Below are positions 39,562-52,389 of a stretch of DNA of 64,000 nucleotides, piece after piece. The translations under genes and the position numbers were made by a program. Source of the stretch: Setoptus koraiensis (Eukaryota; Arthropoda); the NCBI GenBank assembly GCA_048013815.1, contig CM106586.1, positions 22,878,001 through 22,942,000 of the forward strand, written 5' to 3'. Each line of letters begins with the position of its first letter. Position 1 is the first letter of the stretch. The notes beneath the pieces were generated by a model. It was given only the letters and a program-made list of their open reading frames with translations. It did not search any database and was not told the DNA's origin.

Positions 39562-42500
39562 TCTCACCCTGTCTACTTTGATGTTTTCCCCTTGTATGAG
39601 TGTGTTTGTTTTTTTCTAGTGCATACAGAGTTTACAACTTATCTTGTTACTTTCTTGTAGTATTGGTATTATGATAATTTTTGTTGCCATCCCCCTCTAG
39701 TTTCGGCATGTGTTCAGTATGTATATTTGTGAGATCGAGAACATCATGCGGACCTTCAGCTTCAGGGATGTATTGCATAGACAAACAAGCGAACATATTC
39801 ATGCACAGAGACACGCACTGAGAACGACCATCAATTACCATCACTTACCTCAAAACTGTTTTTTGTTATGCTGTAGCTAGCTGACTAACTATCTGGTAGT
39901 ATATGTAAAGTTATTAATGTCCTTACAACACTGATAGTGCTGATATAGTTAGTGTGCCTACTAGTGTCACACCGACAACAGCACTTCTATTCCTGTTGTT
40001 TGTAATACTTGCATAACTGACCATGCAATTGGGGTTTCAACGCGGTGCGAAATGGAGGACATCTTGGCTAGGCTTGGCTCGTCTCATCGGCGGTATTGTT
40101 GTTGCCTCAACAATAGTGGTGTTAGATAAAGATATATATATATATATATATATGTTATGTAATGATATTATCGATTTTGAATTCAATGCCTTTCATTGTA
40201 TCTAGTGTTGTAATAACAACTGTTGCAATGTGTAATATTTTTAATGACAAGTTCAACCAAATGTTATACAATCAACTGTTGCCGTACAGCCGTTAGTAAA
40301 GTAGAGAACGAAACCAGAACTAGAATCGATCAATAACAGTGTGTGTGCGCTTATTTCATGGTTGGCAACAGCATGGACGCGGTAGAACAGTCGTTGGGCG
40401 AACGAATGAGTGAGAGTGTGTGAGGGAGAGAGACAACAACAAACGAGAACAAGAAGCAAACAAGGAACGAGCATTCAATTACTGTGTACAAAAGAAAACT
40501 CGGTCCGACGAGCAAATCGATCATCAATTGGACAAACTAGAATTCCCGTTGTTGAACAACAGTCGTCGTTATGAACACAGCACTGCTACAGAACAACCAC
40601 GCACTGCAAGCACACATAAATGTACGGGGAAATTCTCTCACCTGACGACTGACCAAAACGACGACGTCACTTGTGGCTGTTGCTCTGTCGACAAACCCAG
40701 AGATGCGTGTGTGTGCGAAAGCGCGCGTGAATTTCCCCCTCCTCTCTCTCTCTGCACAACAAGGCCGTTGGATTGTGCTTGGTCGAACGTTGCCGTTGAA
40801 CACCCCAAAACAACAGACAATCTCTCTATTTAGAGTAAAATCACAATTAACGGGTAACGATGGGGAAATTTTGAGCCAGGAAAAAGAGGGATCGCAGATG
40901 CAAAACTAACTTTCAATCTTCGTTTTATTTTATTATTCTTCTCTCATAATTTATTCATGCCGGTATGGAACTTTTGGATTATTTTTTCCGCGTTTTAGTT
41001 TCATAACACTATGGTGATCGTAGCCGGTGATCAAATCGGCATTACCAAATACTTCAATACATCGACTAGGTCATCCACCGCCGATGTATTCTATCTACAC
41101 AAGATCATGCAAAATTGCCTCATAATCTTGTCGGCAAAACCACGGGTTTATTCGGGGGAAGTTTGTTGTAGTGAGATAATGGATAATGCAAAATTAGTGC
41201 GAAAATTGTTCATATGCTGGCTTGTCGTGGCTGGGTGAGGTAACAGCAATGTTCTCATTTCTTTTCAGGCAGATAGTTGTGCCTAACTTTAGTAATTTCC
41301 TTTCGTCATATTATTTATTTGGCTAGAAACTCGACAGGTTCCATTATGCGGATGCAAGAAGCTCAATCACAAACCAATGAAGGTCGGCCGAGTATGCAAC
41401 AAACATTAAATCAAGACAGACTTGTACCAGCACTGAGGGAAGGAGGAGTGGGTTTCTTCGGCTCGTAACATCAAGATTACAGGTGTGTGTTTATTTTCGT
41501 CTAGTCAAGAAGCCAAAAAGTTTAACATGGTCGAAATGGTTATGTCTATTACGTTCAGATAGATTTACGCTTTCAAATACGGTAGGTACTACAGAAAAGA
41601 AATATTGAAGGCAATATTTTTAATTTGCGAGCAAGTTATCTGTCACTGTTACATTGTATGGAAAGGCTTGATCTTGAGGGTTGTCAATCTGTTATTATTC
41701 AGGCTTCCTTGCAAGTCAATCCAATATCAATTTCGAACTGTCCTTGATTGTATTGAGATCTTTTATTACTTACGCAATCAAACTACTGCTAATGCATAAA
41801 GGCCGGTATTGTTCACAGTGTGAACTCCCAATTTTGTTCAAGAAAGCTAACCATGCTCAAGAATAGAAACTGCGATTTTTTTCTTTTTCCGTAAATTTCC
41901 AAGCATCTCTCTCTAATCAAGAGAGATTATTTGAGAAGTGCGAACCTAGATGTTATGCGATGAGGCGATAGATACAAATAAAAGACGAGGAAAACGTAGA
42001 AATGCTGAAGATTATTCGAAAAAAAAACGAATGAGGCGAATTTTCTGACCAGTTTTCAGATGACAAATGAGGAATGAAGCAAAATCAAATAATTGAAACC
42101 ATCTCAACTATCTTTTTCGACAATTCACCTAGACAATCTTGATTCAAAAAAAATTTAACTAACTAATCGGTTCGCACAGTTCGAAGCGATCCTCGATAAA
42201 ATGTCGAAGAATTAAGTTGCATGCTGAGGAACACGAGTTCACCACGACAACCGCCGCGCAGGGTTGCGCAATGCGCATGTCGTTATTTTGCATCCATGAT
42301 GTAGATCCAAACGGCAGTATTTTTACTTTGTGGCTGTGTACATTTTTTTATAAAACTGCTGTTGATATCGATTCGTTCTACAATCATTTCTTTCCGATTA
42401 CATTATTATCGTTATTAAAATCGACAGTTATCATGGATGACATCAACATTGTTACTACATCGGCATTATTATGTCTAGAATGTTGACAGAATTAAAATTC

Positions 42501-42777
42501 TTATCAATCGACATATCAGGACTACCACCGATTCAAATAAGATTTAGAACTGAATATTATCTCTTATTCAATTGTCGATAAAAGCGTTAGGCACTGCCTC
42601 GTAACAAAGCATTAAAATAATAACACGGTGGACAGTCATGTTCACTATCAATGGCATATCACCTAAATCGACCTCTATAAAACTCATCTACTACTGATTG
42701 AAAATACCATACTGTCTGGTTGGCATTTTTATTTATTGAGATTCATCTATTTAGTTGGTAGAGCACGAAAAGCCACA
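37614..42777. other. 5 kb without recognisable gene
   Basis: AT-rich upstream region of PLC-gamma and, further on, of TMEM104. It holds a CT tract (39526-39558), a short TA tract (about 40134-40153), a G/C-richer patch at 40400-40830, and open frames of 60-137 codons with no recognised domain (for example 40420-40833). A frame ending REGGVGFFGS at 41468 follows an acceptor-like site at 41337 but could not be linked to other exons. Confidence 0.45.
39526..39558. repeat. (CT)n microsatellite
   Basis: About 33 bases of CT within a pyrimidine-rich stretch at 39480-39565. Confidence 0.9.
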
Positions 42778-44515
42778 ATGGAATCGGAGGCCCCTAGTTC
42801 AGTGCCCAAAATGTCGGGATTGGTAAGTTTCGTGTTAAGTTTGGAGAATTTCAGAGAATTTGAGATCGATATTGCACCTGCTCATTGATGAATGACGTGC
42901 TTTTTTTTCTATATCTTTCTTCTAGGTCGGCATGATCTATCTATTTAATTTGATAGTGGGCACTGGAGCGCTAACATTGCCATCAGCGTTTGCTGATTGT
43001 GGTTGGTTAGTGAGTACAATAGTCATTACTCTAATCTGTTTCACTAGCTATATGACTGCTACATTCGTAATCGAGTGCATGTCCATAGCGAATGCTTTGA
43101 CAAAAGTCTCCAAGAGACGCCTCGTAAAGACAGACTTTATGGCTGATATTGACGTTGACGATGGTAGCCGACAAATGGTAACTGGATTCCTGAATGAAAA
43201 CGATCCTCTACTAGAGGACGATGCCACTCAAAGACTACAAGAATCTCAAACAATAGCTGCAAGAAATTCTAGTCAACAAGCTGAAGATGAACGACGCGAT
43301 CTGTTCGAGCTTACTCAAGTCATCGAATGCGGTCGACTAGCTAAACTTTTCTTCAAGAGAAAGGGTGCGACATTCTTCTACATATGTTTGTGCATTTATC
43401 TATATGGCGATATCACAATATACTCTGTAGCCATCTCGAAATCTATCAGAGATGTGATTTGCGCACAACCTTCTCAACAGAATGCGACACATGGATTAGT
43501 TCTACAACCGTCAGCAACTAATTTATCATCCGGAACAATATTTGATCTTCTAGCAGACAAGCAAGAATCTGCATGTTGGCCAGATTCAAGTGGAAGTCAA
43601 TCTCAATATACCAGAAACTTCATTTACAGAGCCAGCGTCTTTGCTGTTCTTTTCGGCTGTGGACCATTTGTCTTCTTTAACGTTCAAAAAACCAAATACC
43701 TACAGATATTCACATCAATTTATCGTTGGTTCGCATTCCTTACTATGATCATCTTAGCCTCGGTAGCACTAGCTACAGGAAAGGCTAAAGGCACTCCAAA
43801 ACTGTCAAATATCGACGGAATACCCAGTTTATTTGGTGTCTCCGTATATGCCTTCATGTGTCATCATTCCATCCCCTCATTGATAACACCAATCAAAAAC
43901 AAGGCTAATATCTATAGAATGATCCTGATAGATTACATCTTGATACTCTCATTTTATTTATTATTATCTCTGACTGGAGTATTCACTTTTGAGCACGTCA
44001 AGGATGTTTATACGTTAAACTTTTTACCCGACACAGGCGTAAACAGTAGCTCACACGCAAGCCCAATAGAATCTGTACCGATATTACAATACATTCTTCC
44101 TGTATTCCCTATATTTGTGTTGGCAACGAATTTCCCCATCATCGCCATCACATTGACAAATAACCTCAGAACACTATTCTCGTCAATAAGTAACACAAGT
44201 GGTCCTAGATCATTCACCAGCCGTGTTATAGTCCCATTGATCGCTATAACACCGCCAATTATATTATCGATATTCTTACAAGATTTGGAAAAAATAATGG
44301 GTGTTGTAGGATCCTACTCAGGATTAGCTATTCAATGGATGATACCAGCTTTGATGGTTCGTTATGCAAGAAAACATGTCTATTCCGAAAAAGCAAGGGG
44401 AAGAAACTTCCTCTCTTCACCGTTTAGATCGAATGTATGGACTCATCTTGTAGTCATATGGACTACGCTTTGTTTGATATTCGTAACTATGGATCATTTG
44501 AAAAATTACTTCTAA
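42778..44515 (+). CDS. TMEM104: TMEM104-like transporter of the amino acid/auxin permease fold
   Basis: Multi-pass membrane protein related to SLC38-type amino acid transporters; its substrate is not established. Exons 42778-42822 and 42926-44515 (phase 0) give 544 residues. The junction reads MSGL|VGMIYLFNLIVGTGAL, matching the TMEM104 start. About ten to eleven hydrophobic helices follow, with family blocks FVIECM, IYLYGDITIYS, FFNVQKTKYLQI, FGVSVYAFMCHHSIPSL, DYILILSFYLLLS and TNFPIIAITL. A cytosolic acidic loop follows the second helix (LNENDPLLEDD) and resembles a dileucine sorting signal. The gene is convergent with CABLES. Confidence 0.93.
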
Positions 44516-44528
44516 ACTCTAAGAAACT

Positions 44529-44534
44529 AATAAA
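44529..44534 (+). terminator. Candidate poly(A) signal of TMEM104
   Basis: AATAAA 14 bases after the stop codon, in the 224-base convergent spacer with CABLES. Confidence 0.4.
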
Positions 44535-44739
44535 TCAATGTGACTGATATTCTGGAAAAATCTGTGGATTAAATCTGATCATTTAAATAACACTCTTGAT
44601 ACTCATTTCGAAAAGCCTATGCTGATAGGATGTGCTCGTCGGCTTAAAAGTAAATTCAAACAATCAGTATAGTAGATACAGATCTAAGTGTTCGGTTCCA
44701 AATCAGTAACAAATAAATTCTATTTGGAATTGTTGATAT

Positions 44740-46494
44740 TTAGGCTTCTACAATTAGACGTTCATAATGAGTCATTATTTCTGTTTCTGGAAGATGTAGC
44801 GAAAATCCTAATGCAACTATCACTCCGAATTCCATTGTAATAAGGTCTTTTCGTTTCAATCTAAAACTAGTTTCAATATCCTCTATCAATGATTTCAATG
44901 TCGGTCCTTTGACGTCATTCAATTTCGAGGATATGAGTAATGATGCTCCTGCACAAAGTTTTCTATTTTGTTTGTTAATCAAATGTTTTAAACATAGTTT
45001 CTCAAAGTAGACATAAGATTGAGCTATTATGAGATAATCTAACTGGTGATCGATGCGCCCAATCTTATACATTTCTCGTTTCAAGCTCCTCAGTTTACTC
45101 AAAGTCAATTGCATTTGAGGGAATCGTTCACGGAACTTCTCATTCAACTCTTTCTTCATGTCAGATGGTCTAACATAATCTATTATTGATGTTATGTAAG
45201 ACGAGAATGCTAGTATCGTACTATGCTTGCCAGCAATTAATTCTGGGTCATCCAGAAGATTGGCATGATAATCAGACTGGTGGCGTTGTGAACACAAGGC
45301 CAAGTTGTTGAAGTTGTTGTTGTCTATTGTTGGAGCTTGCCCGATGGCAACTTTCTTATAGCATCCACAATTATAAATTGACTGACTGGCTGATAATGGT
45401 AAATAATGTGACTGTGGCCTCAACGCTATATGATAGGCGTCTTGCGCTTTGTGAAAACTGTAACAGTTCTCATTGAGTTCCTCTTTTATAGTATCAACAA
45501 TAGGATAGGGACCACTTAAACCCGTGAGAGCACGATTTGTGTTGACACCGCCAGTAAATATTTGCCTGTAAGATATATCTTGGGATCCTGGTCGTTCAAG
45601 ACCCATTATTGCAAACAGGTCACTAGGGTCGTAATCCGTTCCTCGATCAGAACTTGTAGCTAAAGACTGGAAATTTTTTGTTGAAGAACCACCAGTGTTT
45701 CCTCTTCTAGATTCATAACGAGTGGGGTCTTTTGAAAATTTAGTTCGACTCAAAGATGAAAAAACAGCTACCGGGGCTCGTTTTCCCATGACAAGAACTA
45801 TACGTTTGTCGCGAATCTTCTCTCTAGCTTTTGTCTGATCATCTACCAGCTTACTATTGATTGAACCAACTGAGACGGATTAAATGCAAAAATATGTAAT
45901 GTAAAAATTTAATATACGAGAAAAAAATATTTATGTTTTGTCATTAGAGTTAAGTCCACTCACCAATACTTTCAGAACTGCCGTAGTTCTTGCTTGATTT
46001 TCTACTGCTGAATGAAGACAATCTTGATCTTCTTTCGCCATCTCGAGACAGTAGACTTTTACCTCTAGTTCTCTTAATAACATCCTGATTAGTTCTGTTG
46101 TACAAAGGTTCAGACACTAGCTCGTCAGAATTTTTACTGCTTGAAGAATCTGCTGAATGAAAATGGTTGTAACAAGAGTTACATATTCCAAGAGACCGGG
46201 TATGGATCAATAATAATGTCATCCGCTTTTCTGTCTTAAAGATAAATAGTTTCACAATGATTACTCACCTGAATCTCGGCTTTTGTCAGAGCCATTCGGT
46301 TCACAAGGATGCCTTCTTTTATTGCCTCTCACATTCTTGTGTTTGTCCTTATTTGCTGCTATGCTATTGTCATCACATCCAATTATTGGGCCCAATTTTG
46401 TATCTCTGTATGAGCCATCCAGGGAAATATTTGTTAGGAATGCTATCGCAGCTAGGCGCCTTCGAGCTCTTTGTCTTCGTAAAATTTGTGCCAT
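44740..46494 (-). CDS. CABLES1: CABLES (Cdk5 and Abl enzyme substrate) homologue
   Basis: Cyclin-box protein that links Cdk kinases to Abl-type tyrosine kinases. Exons 46269-46494, 45964-46152, 44740-45869 join in phase 1 each time; 1545 nt, 514 residues. Family marks: N-terminal RRRLAAIAFLTNISLDG; KRIVLVMGKRAPVAVFSSL at the start of the third exon; and the C-terminal cyclin-like box with LTLSKLRSLKREM, AQSYVYFEKL, NKQNRKLCAGASLL and LHLPETEIMTHY. The Met at 46494 fits an N-terminus just before the conserved basic block. A promoter region is shared with the divergent NEDD4 gene 1.3 kb away. Confidence 0.93.
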
Positions 46495-47813
46495 CCAACT
46501 ATAGAGAGCCTGATGATCTCCCTGACTATCCCTTTAGAAATCGATTGATTTTGTAAGTTATACTCCGAGATATCTATCTGTAAGTAAATAATGTGAATCT
46601 CTGTGTCTGGGTAGGCAATAAGATGGAAAATATTTTAAAATTCTTCTGATTTTTCTTCAAACAATAGATATGGATATCTGCAAAAAAACCTTTCTGTTAT
46701 ACCGCTGTTTTTTACAACAAATTATTAAAATGTAGACGCATGATTCTCCAGATAGTAAAGCTTCTAGCACAGTGAAATGCGGTCATATCTATGAGCGCGC
46801 GTATAGGGTCAATATCTGAGATATCGAATATTCGATTTTCGAATATTTTGAAAATATTGTTGTCACACGTTCACCTACTGTGAGTGGAATTCAACTTCTG
46901 CAGTGTGCACTAGAATAGAACAGATGTTGAGAATAAGCTCTGAACATGCTCCATCTCAAAACTGTGCCACCATAGATACTTTGCTCTTACAACTCTTGTT
47001 AGATTAGATTGTACTTGATTTGAAATAAATAAACAACTGGATTCAACAACAGATAGATTAACTATCATAGATGAGGCCCAGTTGATGTTGGTGTATCTTT
47101 GTGTTTTGTTCGTTTTGATTCAAGTGGATCAATTGTGATCTAGGTCAAAAATATCTAGCAGAGATAACAGTTGTTGGGGCCGAAAGATAGAATAACACTC
47201 ATCATCATGGTCAATCAAGCGTGAAAACTGTCCTGAGAGCTAGATTGCTGTATCTATTTGCATTTGCCTATCAGGTGATTTGTAGTTCCGTCAACTTCAA
47301 CACTGCTTTAGGACCAGTCGACACTAGTTTAGTAATTAAGTCTTATGTGTGATTAAGTTAATCAGAGAGTAAGCTGAAGCGCTCGCTCATAAATATCATA
47401 TCCTTCAACAAATAAGTGGAATCTGTGCACAAAGTCATATGTTTCAGCAAAATAAAGAATTGACTGAACTGACGCACTTAGACCAGTCAATTTTTTGTGA
47501 CGACGAAATGAATTTATTATTATTATCCCAATCAAATCCATAAAAATTGTTATTATATTAGATCTACCATTTATAATTTGAGTTTTGCGTCAATCTATTG
47601 TTAAATCTTTGTTTATCTCTGGTGTATCGCAATCGATTTGATTCATCAATGATCTTTTTGATATTCATGGAAAGAAATATTAATCGTTGAGGAATCGAAT
47701 GATAATGATCTCACCTGAAAAGATCAACAGCAATAAGATAAAAAATGAATGTGGCCATTCATAAAAATTAGCAATATATTGATTGATTATAACCAAAACA
47801 ACAAAGGATAAAC
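46495..47813. other. Divergent spacer between CABLES and NEDD4
   Basis: 1.3 kb of AT-rich sequence, probably with both promoters and untranslated exons. No coding signal seen. Confidence 0.5.
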
Positions 47814-50800
47814 ATGGCCAGTAATCAAAATCAATCTACAGACTCTCCTGTGAGAATTTACGGATGCAATGAATCTAATCATGTTAGTAATTATGTACAA
47901 ACAAAACATCTCTTCTTTGCACATCTAAACTTTATCCATTTATGATTAACGAGTTGGTATACTATCGATCACAAACTCTGAATCACAGGAACTAGAGTTT
48001 AGGCTTTTACGCCTTAGAGTCATAGCAGGTCACAAATTAGCCAAGAAAGATATATTCGGAGCCAGCGATCCTTACGTAAAGTAAGCTTGAATACCCACCA
48101 TCCTCCGAGTTCGACCCATCTTGTTTTACCTCGATGATCTAATAAATCAAAAATGTCTCCAAATGTCTAATGCACCCTCATCGTGGTGATACAGGATAGA
48201 TCTGATCAACTCCCAGGATAACTCTGTGATTGATTCCATTTACACAAAGACAAAGAAACGAGTAAGCTGACTTTCATAACTCTCTATCAATGGCGCACCA
48301 CAATAGTTACTATACATTATTACTCACACTCATATGCAATACTCATTCTCATCAATATTTGTGTCGAATTGATTTGCCATGCGTAGACATTGAACCCTGT
48401 CTGGGATGAGGAATTTATTCTCAGGTATGTCGGACGAATGATGTTTTTTAATGCTAATACAGTAAATAGCTTTACCTACGGACTGACAGTATATGTTTAT
48501 CACTCCTATTTCCCTATCCCAACAATAGAATTGTACCTGATAAGCACCATCTTGCCTTGGAAGTTTACGACGAAAATAAAGTAACTCGTGATGATTTTCT
48601 TGGATTGGTAGAACTACCTCTAGTAAATATACCATCAGAAAGAACACACAAAACAATCAGCCATAGATATTACATACTCAGGCCAAGATCGTCAAAATCA
48701 AAAGTCAAAGGGCATTTGCAATTATACCATGCTTATATTATACCTAACGATCGAGATTTAATTGAAAATTCATCGATGATTGAGACTGAGCCTGGATGGG
48801 AATTGGTGGAGTCGGAAAATTCTAATGGTCAACAAAATATAGATACTCCTTTGCTAGGCGCAAGAATTAGCAGTATAAGTAACTCTCGATCTTTCGATGA
48901 GTCCAACACCAATCAACTTAGCTTACCTGAAGGTTGGGAAGAGCGTCAGGACGCCAACGGGAGGATTTACTATGTGAATCATATTGCTCGGACGACACAT
49001 TGGGAACGTCCTACAATAAATGCTAACCAAGATACTTCACAAGAGACTGAGCGTAGAAGAGATGCAAACATGGCTCACGCTGTCGACTTTTTTAGTCGCA
49101 TGCACATAGGTAGTGACCAAGACACTCTAGATGCATTCCCAAACCTGGATCAAAACTGTGCAGCAAATCATGCATCGGTCTCAAATACTATTGGTGCAAA
49201 TAGTTCAGGCCTGCCAAAATTAGAAGACATTAACCATAAAGATTCAGTTACTGTGATATCGAGTGATTCAATCGGCGAATCTGGAATAGATGTTGAAGGA
49301 GCAGGATCCGCGGAACAAGGAGATGGTAGCGAAAACAACGAATCAGCTACAGCTCCATCCAATTCTACTGAAGCCCCCAGCGGTCAAGTGCCCCAAGCCG
49401 ATACTATAGATTCCGCATCTACACTTGATGCGTTTACTGGCAACTCTTCGACTCAATTGGCAACAACAGTATCCAGAAAATCTCTTTCCAGCACAGAGCC
49501 TGCTATGCCCGAAGGGTGGTCCATGCAAATAGCCCCGAACGGACGTGTATTCTTTATCGATCATTGCAGCAAAACGACGACTTGGTACGACCCAAGAACT
49601 GGTAAACCTAGTCATGTTCCTAAGCAGGAAGATATACCAAATAGGCCTAGAAACACTTATGTAGACGACTTAGGTCCTCTCCCAGATGGATGGGAAGAGC
49701 GAGTTCACTCTGATGGAAGGATATTCTTCATAGACCACAACAATAAGACTACTCAATGGGAAGATCCTAGACTAAACAATCCAAATATTGCCGGGCAGGC
49801 TGTTCCTTACTCCAGAGATTATAGAAGAAAATATGAATATCTACAAATGAAATTACCAAGGCCAACTTCCGTCCCAACCAAATTAGAGATAAAGATATCC
49901 CGCAGCAATATCTTCGAAGATTCTTACAGAACAATATCCAGTGTTTCTAGGTGTGAATTGCTACGCACTAAGTTATGGATCGAGTTTGATGGAGAAGAAG
50001 TTCTAGACTACGGAGGTGCTTCTCGAGAATGGTTTTACTTATTATCGAAAGAAATGTTCAATCCTTACTATGGTCTTTTTGAGTACTCTGCTGCTGATAA
50101 CTATACACTCCAAATCAATCCATGCTCCGGTCTATGTAATGAAGATCATCTATCGTATTTAAAATTCATTGGACGCGTGGCGGCCATGGCAGTTTATCAT
50201 GGCAAGTTGCTGGATGCATTCTTCATCCGACCATTTTATAAAATGATGTTGAAAAAACCTATCCAATTGAAAGATATGGAAAGTGTCGACATGGAATATT
50301 ACAATTCACTTCGTTGGATCATGGAGAATGACCCAAAAGAACTTGATTTATACTTCACAGTCGATGAAGATTTTCTTGGTCAAATGCAACAAAGGGATCT
50401 AAAACCAAACGGATCTGAGCTACCTGTCACGAATGATAACAAGCAAGAATACATTGAGTAAGTTATTTACTACCGTTCTTGTTCTTTTGGAACTCTCGAC
50501 TCTAATTTCAAATTTCAATCTTTAATCAAAATCATATTTCATAACTTTAACCAATTATCGAAAATTAGCCTGGTAATAGAATGGAGATTCGTCTCTAGAG
50601 TGCAACAACAAATGAGTGCTTTCTTGGAGGGATTCGACGAAGTTCTACCTTTGAATCTAATTAAGGTTTTCGATGAAAATGAATTGGAGCTACTCATGTG
50701 TGGCATAGGAGAGATTGACGTTCGTGATTGGAAGAGACATACTGTCTACAAAAGTGGATACCACGCCAATCACATAGTTATACAATGGTTTTGGCGTGTT

Positions 50801-51070
50801 GTCCTCTCTTTCAGCAATGAGATGAGATCACGATTGTTGCAATTCGTCACAGGAACTTCAAGAGTGCCCATGAATGGATTCAAAGAGCTGTATGGTTCCA
50901 ATGGTCTACAATCGTTCACGATAGAGAGATGGGGAACGCCGGAAAACTTGCCTAGATCACACACATGTTTTAACAGAATCGACCTACCTTCATACGAGAC
51001 ATATCAAGATTTGCGTAGCAAGCTAATCAAGGCTATTGAAGGTTCGGAATCTTTCTCTGGAGTCGACTAG
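47814..51070 (+). CDS. NEDD4: NEDD4-family HECT E3 ubiquitin ligase
   Basis: HECT ligase that ubiquitinates PY-motif membrane proteins. Exons 47814-47882, 47989-48080, 48195-48261, 48387-48424 (38 nt), 48529-50457, 50569-51070; phases agree and 2697 nt give 898 residues. The C2 domain is spread over the five short and long exons ([40 protein letters not shown]). Three WW domains start near residues 221 ([10 protein letters not shown]), 413 (MPEGWSMQI) and 473 ([10 protein letters not shown]), the number also found in fly Nedd4. The HECT domain ends with the catalytic Cys near residue 864 ([10 protein letters not shown]) and SFSGVD. Exon 1 could alternatively end at an earlier GTGAGA donor after codon 12, changing only the extreme N-terminus. 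Confidence 0.94.
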
Positions 51071-51083
51071 TCTTGAAAATTAT

Positions 51084-51089
51084 AATAAA
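51084..51089 (+). terminator. Candidate poly(A) signal of NEDD4
   Basis: AATAAA 14 bases past the stop and about 30 bases before the left boundary of the palindrome. Confidence 0.45.
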
Positions 51090-51277
51090 ATGTTCACTCA
51101 GCATCCGCCTGAGTTTTCTTTTTTCAACTAGCAGCCCGTTGTGGTGATGCCTTTTTATTTTCTTATAATTAAGTGTGAGTCTTTGTGCTTAAACTTTGCT
51201 TGTATGTTTGATGTTGATGTATGTGTGTTTTGTTTTGCTTTTGAAATTGTGGTGTGATCTATAAGCTTTGTTTTTGT

Positions 51278-51283
51278 TTTATT
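51278..51283 (-). terminator. Candidate poly(A) signal, left RhoA copy
   Basis: AATAAA on the minus strand about 32 bases after the stop; mirrored at 53000-53005. Confidence 0.45.
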
Positions 51284-51314
51284 CGTGCTTCCCAAAAAAC
51301 GTTGGAAGTTTGAA

Positions 51315-51893
51315 TTAAAGTAAATTACATTTGCCTCTTTTCTTCCTTTTGACCGCCAAGGATGCCCTTGTGGCTGTCTCGAAAACCTCTCTAACACCAT
51401 CTTTTGTCTTAGCTGAACACTCCAGATATCCATAAGCGTTAATCTTCTCAGCAATCGCACGTCCCTCCTCTGTAGTGACTGGCTTTTGTTTCATTTTGGC
51501 CAATTCATTAATTGTATTAGTATCTTCCCTAAGATCTTTTTTGTTACCCACTAAAATAATTGGTACATTTGGACAAAAGTGTCTAACTTCTGGCGTCCAT
51601 TTTTCTGGTACGTTCTCTAACGAGTCAGGGCTGTCTATGGAGAAGCACATTAGTATGACATCTGTGTCTGGGTATGACAATGGCCGTAACCTGTCGTAGT
51701 CCTCTTGTCCAGCTGTGTCCCATAATGCTAGCTCTACCTGTCTGCTATCGACCTCTATATCTGCAACATAATTTTCAAACACAGTAGGTACATATACTTC
51801 TGGAAATTGATCCTTGCTAAATACAATAAGGAGGCATGTTTTACCACAGGCACCGTCTCCTACAATGACAAGCTTTTTGCGTATGGCTGCCAT
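51315..51893 (-). CDS. RHOA: RhoA/Rho1 small GTPase, left copy
   Basis: Rho GTPase controlling actomyosin through ROCK and formins; cycles between cytosol and membrane. The 192-residue product has the P-loop GDGACGKT, switch I ([11 protein letters not shown]), switch [15 protein letters not shown], the NKKD and CSAKT nucleotide-binding motifs, the Rho insert ([11 protein letters not shown]), a polybasic tail and the CAAX box CNLL, which predicts geranylgeranylation. The frame is uninterrupted. Its sequence is identical to the right copy in all frames compared. It lies tail-to-tail with NEDD4 and head-to-head with its twin. Confidence 0.97.
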   Translation of the reverse strand: MAAIRKKLVIVGDGACGKTCLLIVFSKDQFPEVYVPTVFENYVADIEVDSRQVELALWDTAGQEDYDRLRPLSYPDTDVILMCFSIDSPDSLENVPEKWTPEVRHFCPNVPIILVGNKKDLREDTNTINELAKMKQKPVTTEEGRAIAEKINAYGYLECSAKTKDGVREVFETATRASLAVKRKKRGKCNLL

Positions 51894-52011
51894 GGCTGTT
51901 CAGTATTTTTAATGATACAATAATGTTAATAATAATGATGATTTTGTAGATATATATTTGTATAAATAGATAAAGGGTGACCGCAAAAATAATTTTTATT
52001 TGAACTGAAAA

Positions 52012-52271
52012 GGCTGTGTCAGCTTCCATAGTACATTTTCTATGGGGTGGATTTCGACTTCGCCGATGCACTGTGGAAGCTAGCCTAAAATCGGGTGTGC
52101 TGCACGATTGTGCGCAGATAGCGGTGCGGTTCTAGCGCGCTATCTCCCGTATTGGGAGCAGCACAATCGTGCAGCACAATTGTGCAGCACACATTTGACG
52201 CAAGTTCCACAGTGCATCGGCGAAGTCGAAATCCATTCCATAGAGAATGCACCGTGGAAGCTGACACAGCC
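52012..52271. mobile_element. Hairpin (foldback/MITE-like) element at palindrome axis
   Basis: About 260 bases with inverted ends GGCTGTGTCAGCTTCCA / TGGAAGCTGACACAGCC. The terminal 70 bases or so of each side pair but differ by about 10 per cent, in contrast to the identical flanking arms. Each side also contains an internal inverted copy (CTTCCACRGTGCA), so nested hairpins are possible. The centre (about 52090-52200) carries further short inverted repeats of TGCAGCACAATCGTGC type. No open reading frame for a transposase is present. Confidence 0.6.
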
Positions 52272-52389
52272 TTTTTAGTTCAAATAAAAATTATTTTTGC
52301 GGTCACCCTTTATCTATTTATACAAATATATATCTACAAAATCATCATTATTATTAACATTATTGTATCATTAAAAATACTGAACAGCC

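Larger units (their letters stand above)
51119..52006 (-). repeat. Left arm of the RhoA palindrome
   Basis: 888 bases that appear to be an exact reverse complement of 52277-53164 (mirror positions sum to 104283). The arm covers the complete RhoA gene: 5' flank, CDS and 3' UTR. At the outer end the match fades in an A/T homopolymer. Confidence 0.93.

Noticed and set aside
41011-41468. Two open frames (ending FICWLVVAG and REGGVGFFGS) that could be exons of a small gene
   Set aside because: The possible splices either need a 34-base intron or break the reading frame, and neither peptide resembles a known family.
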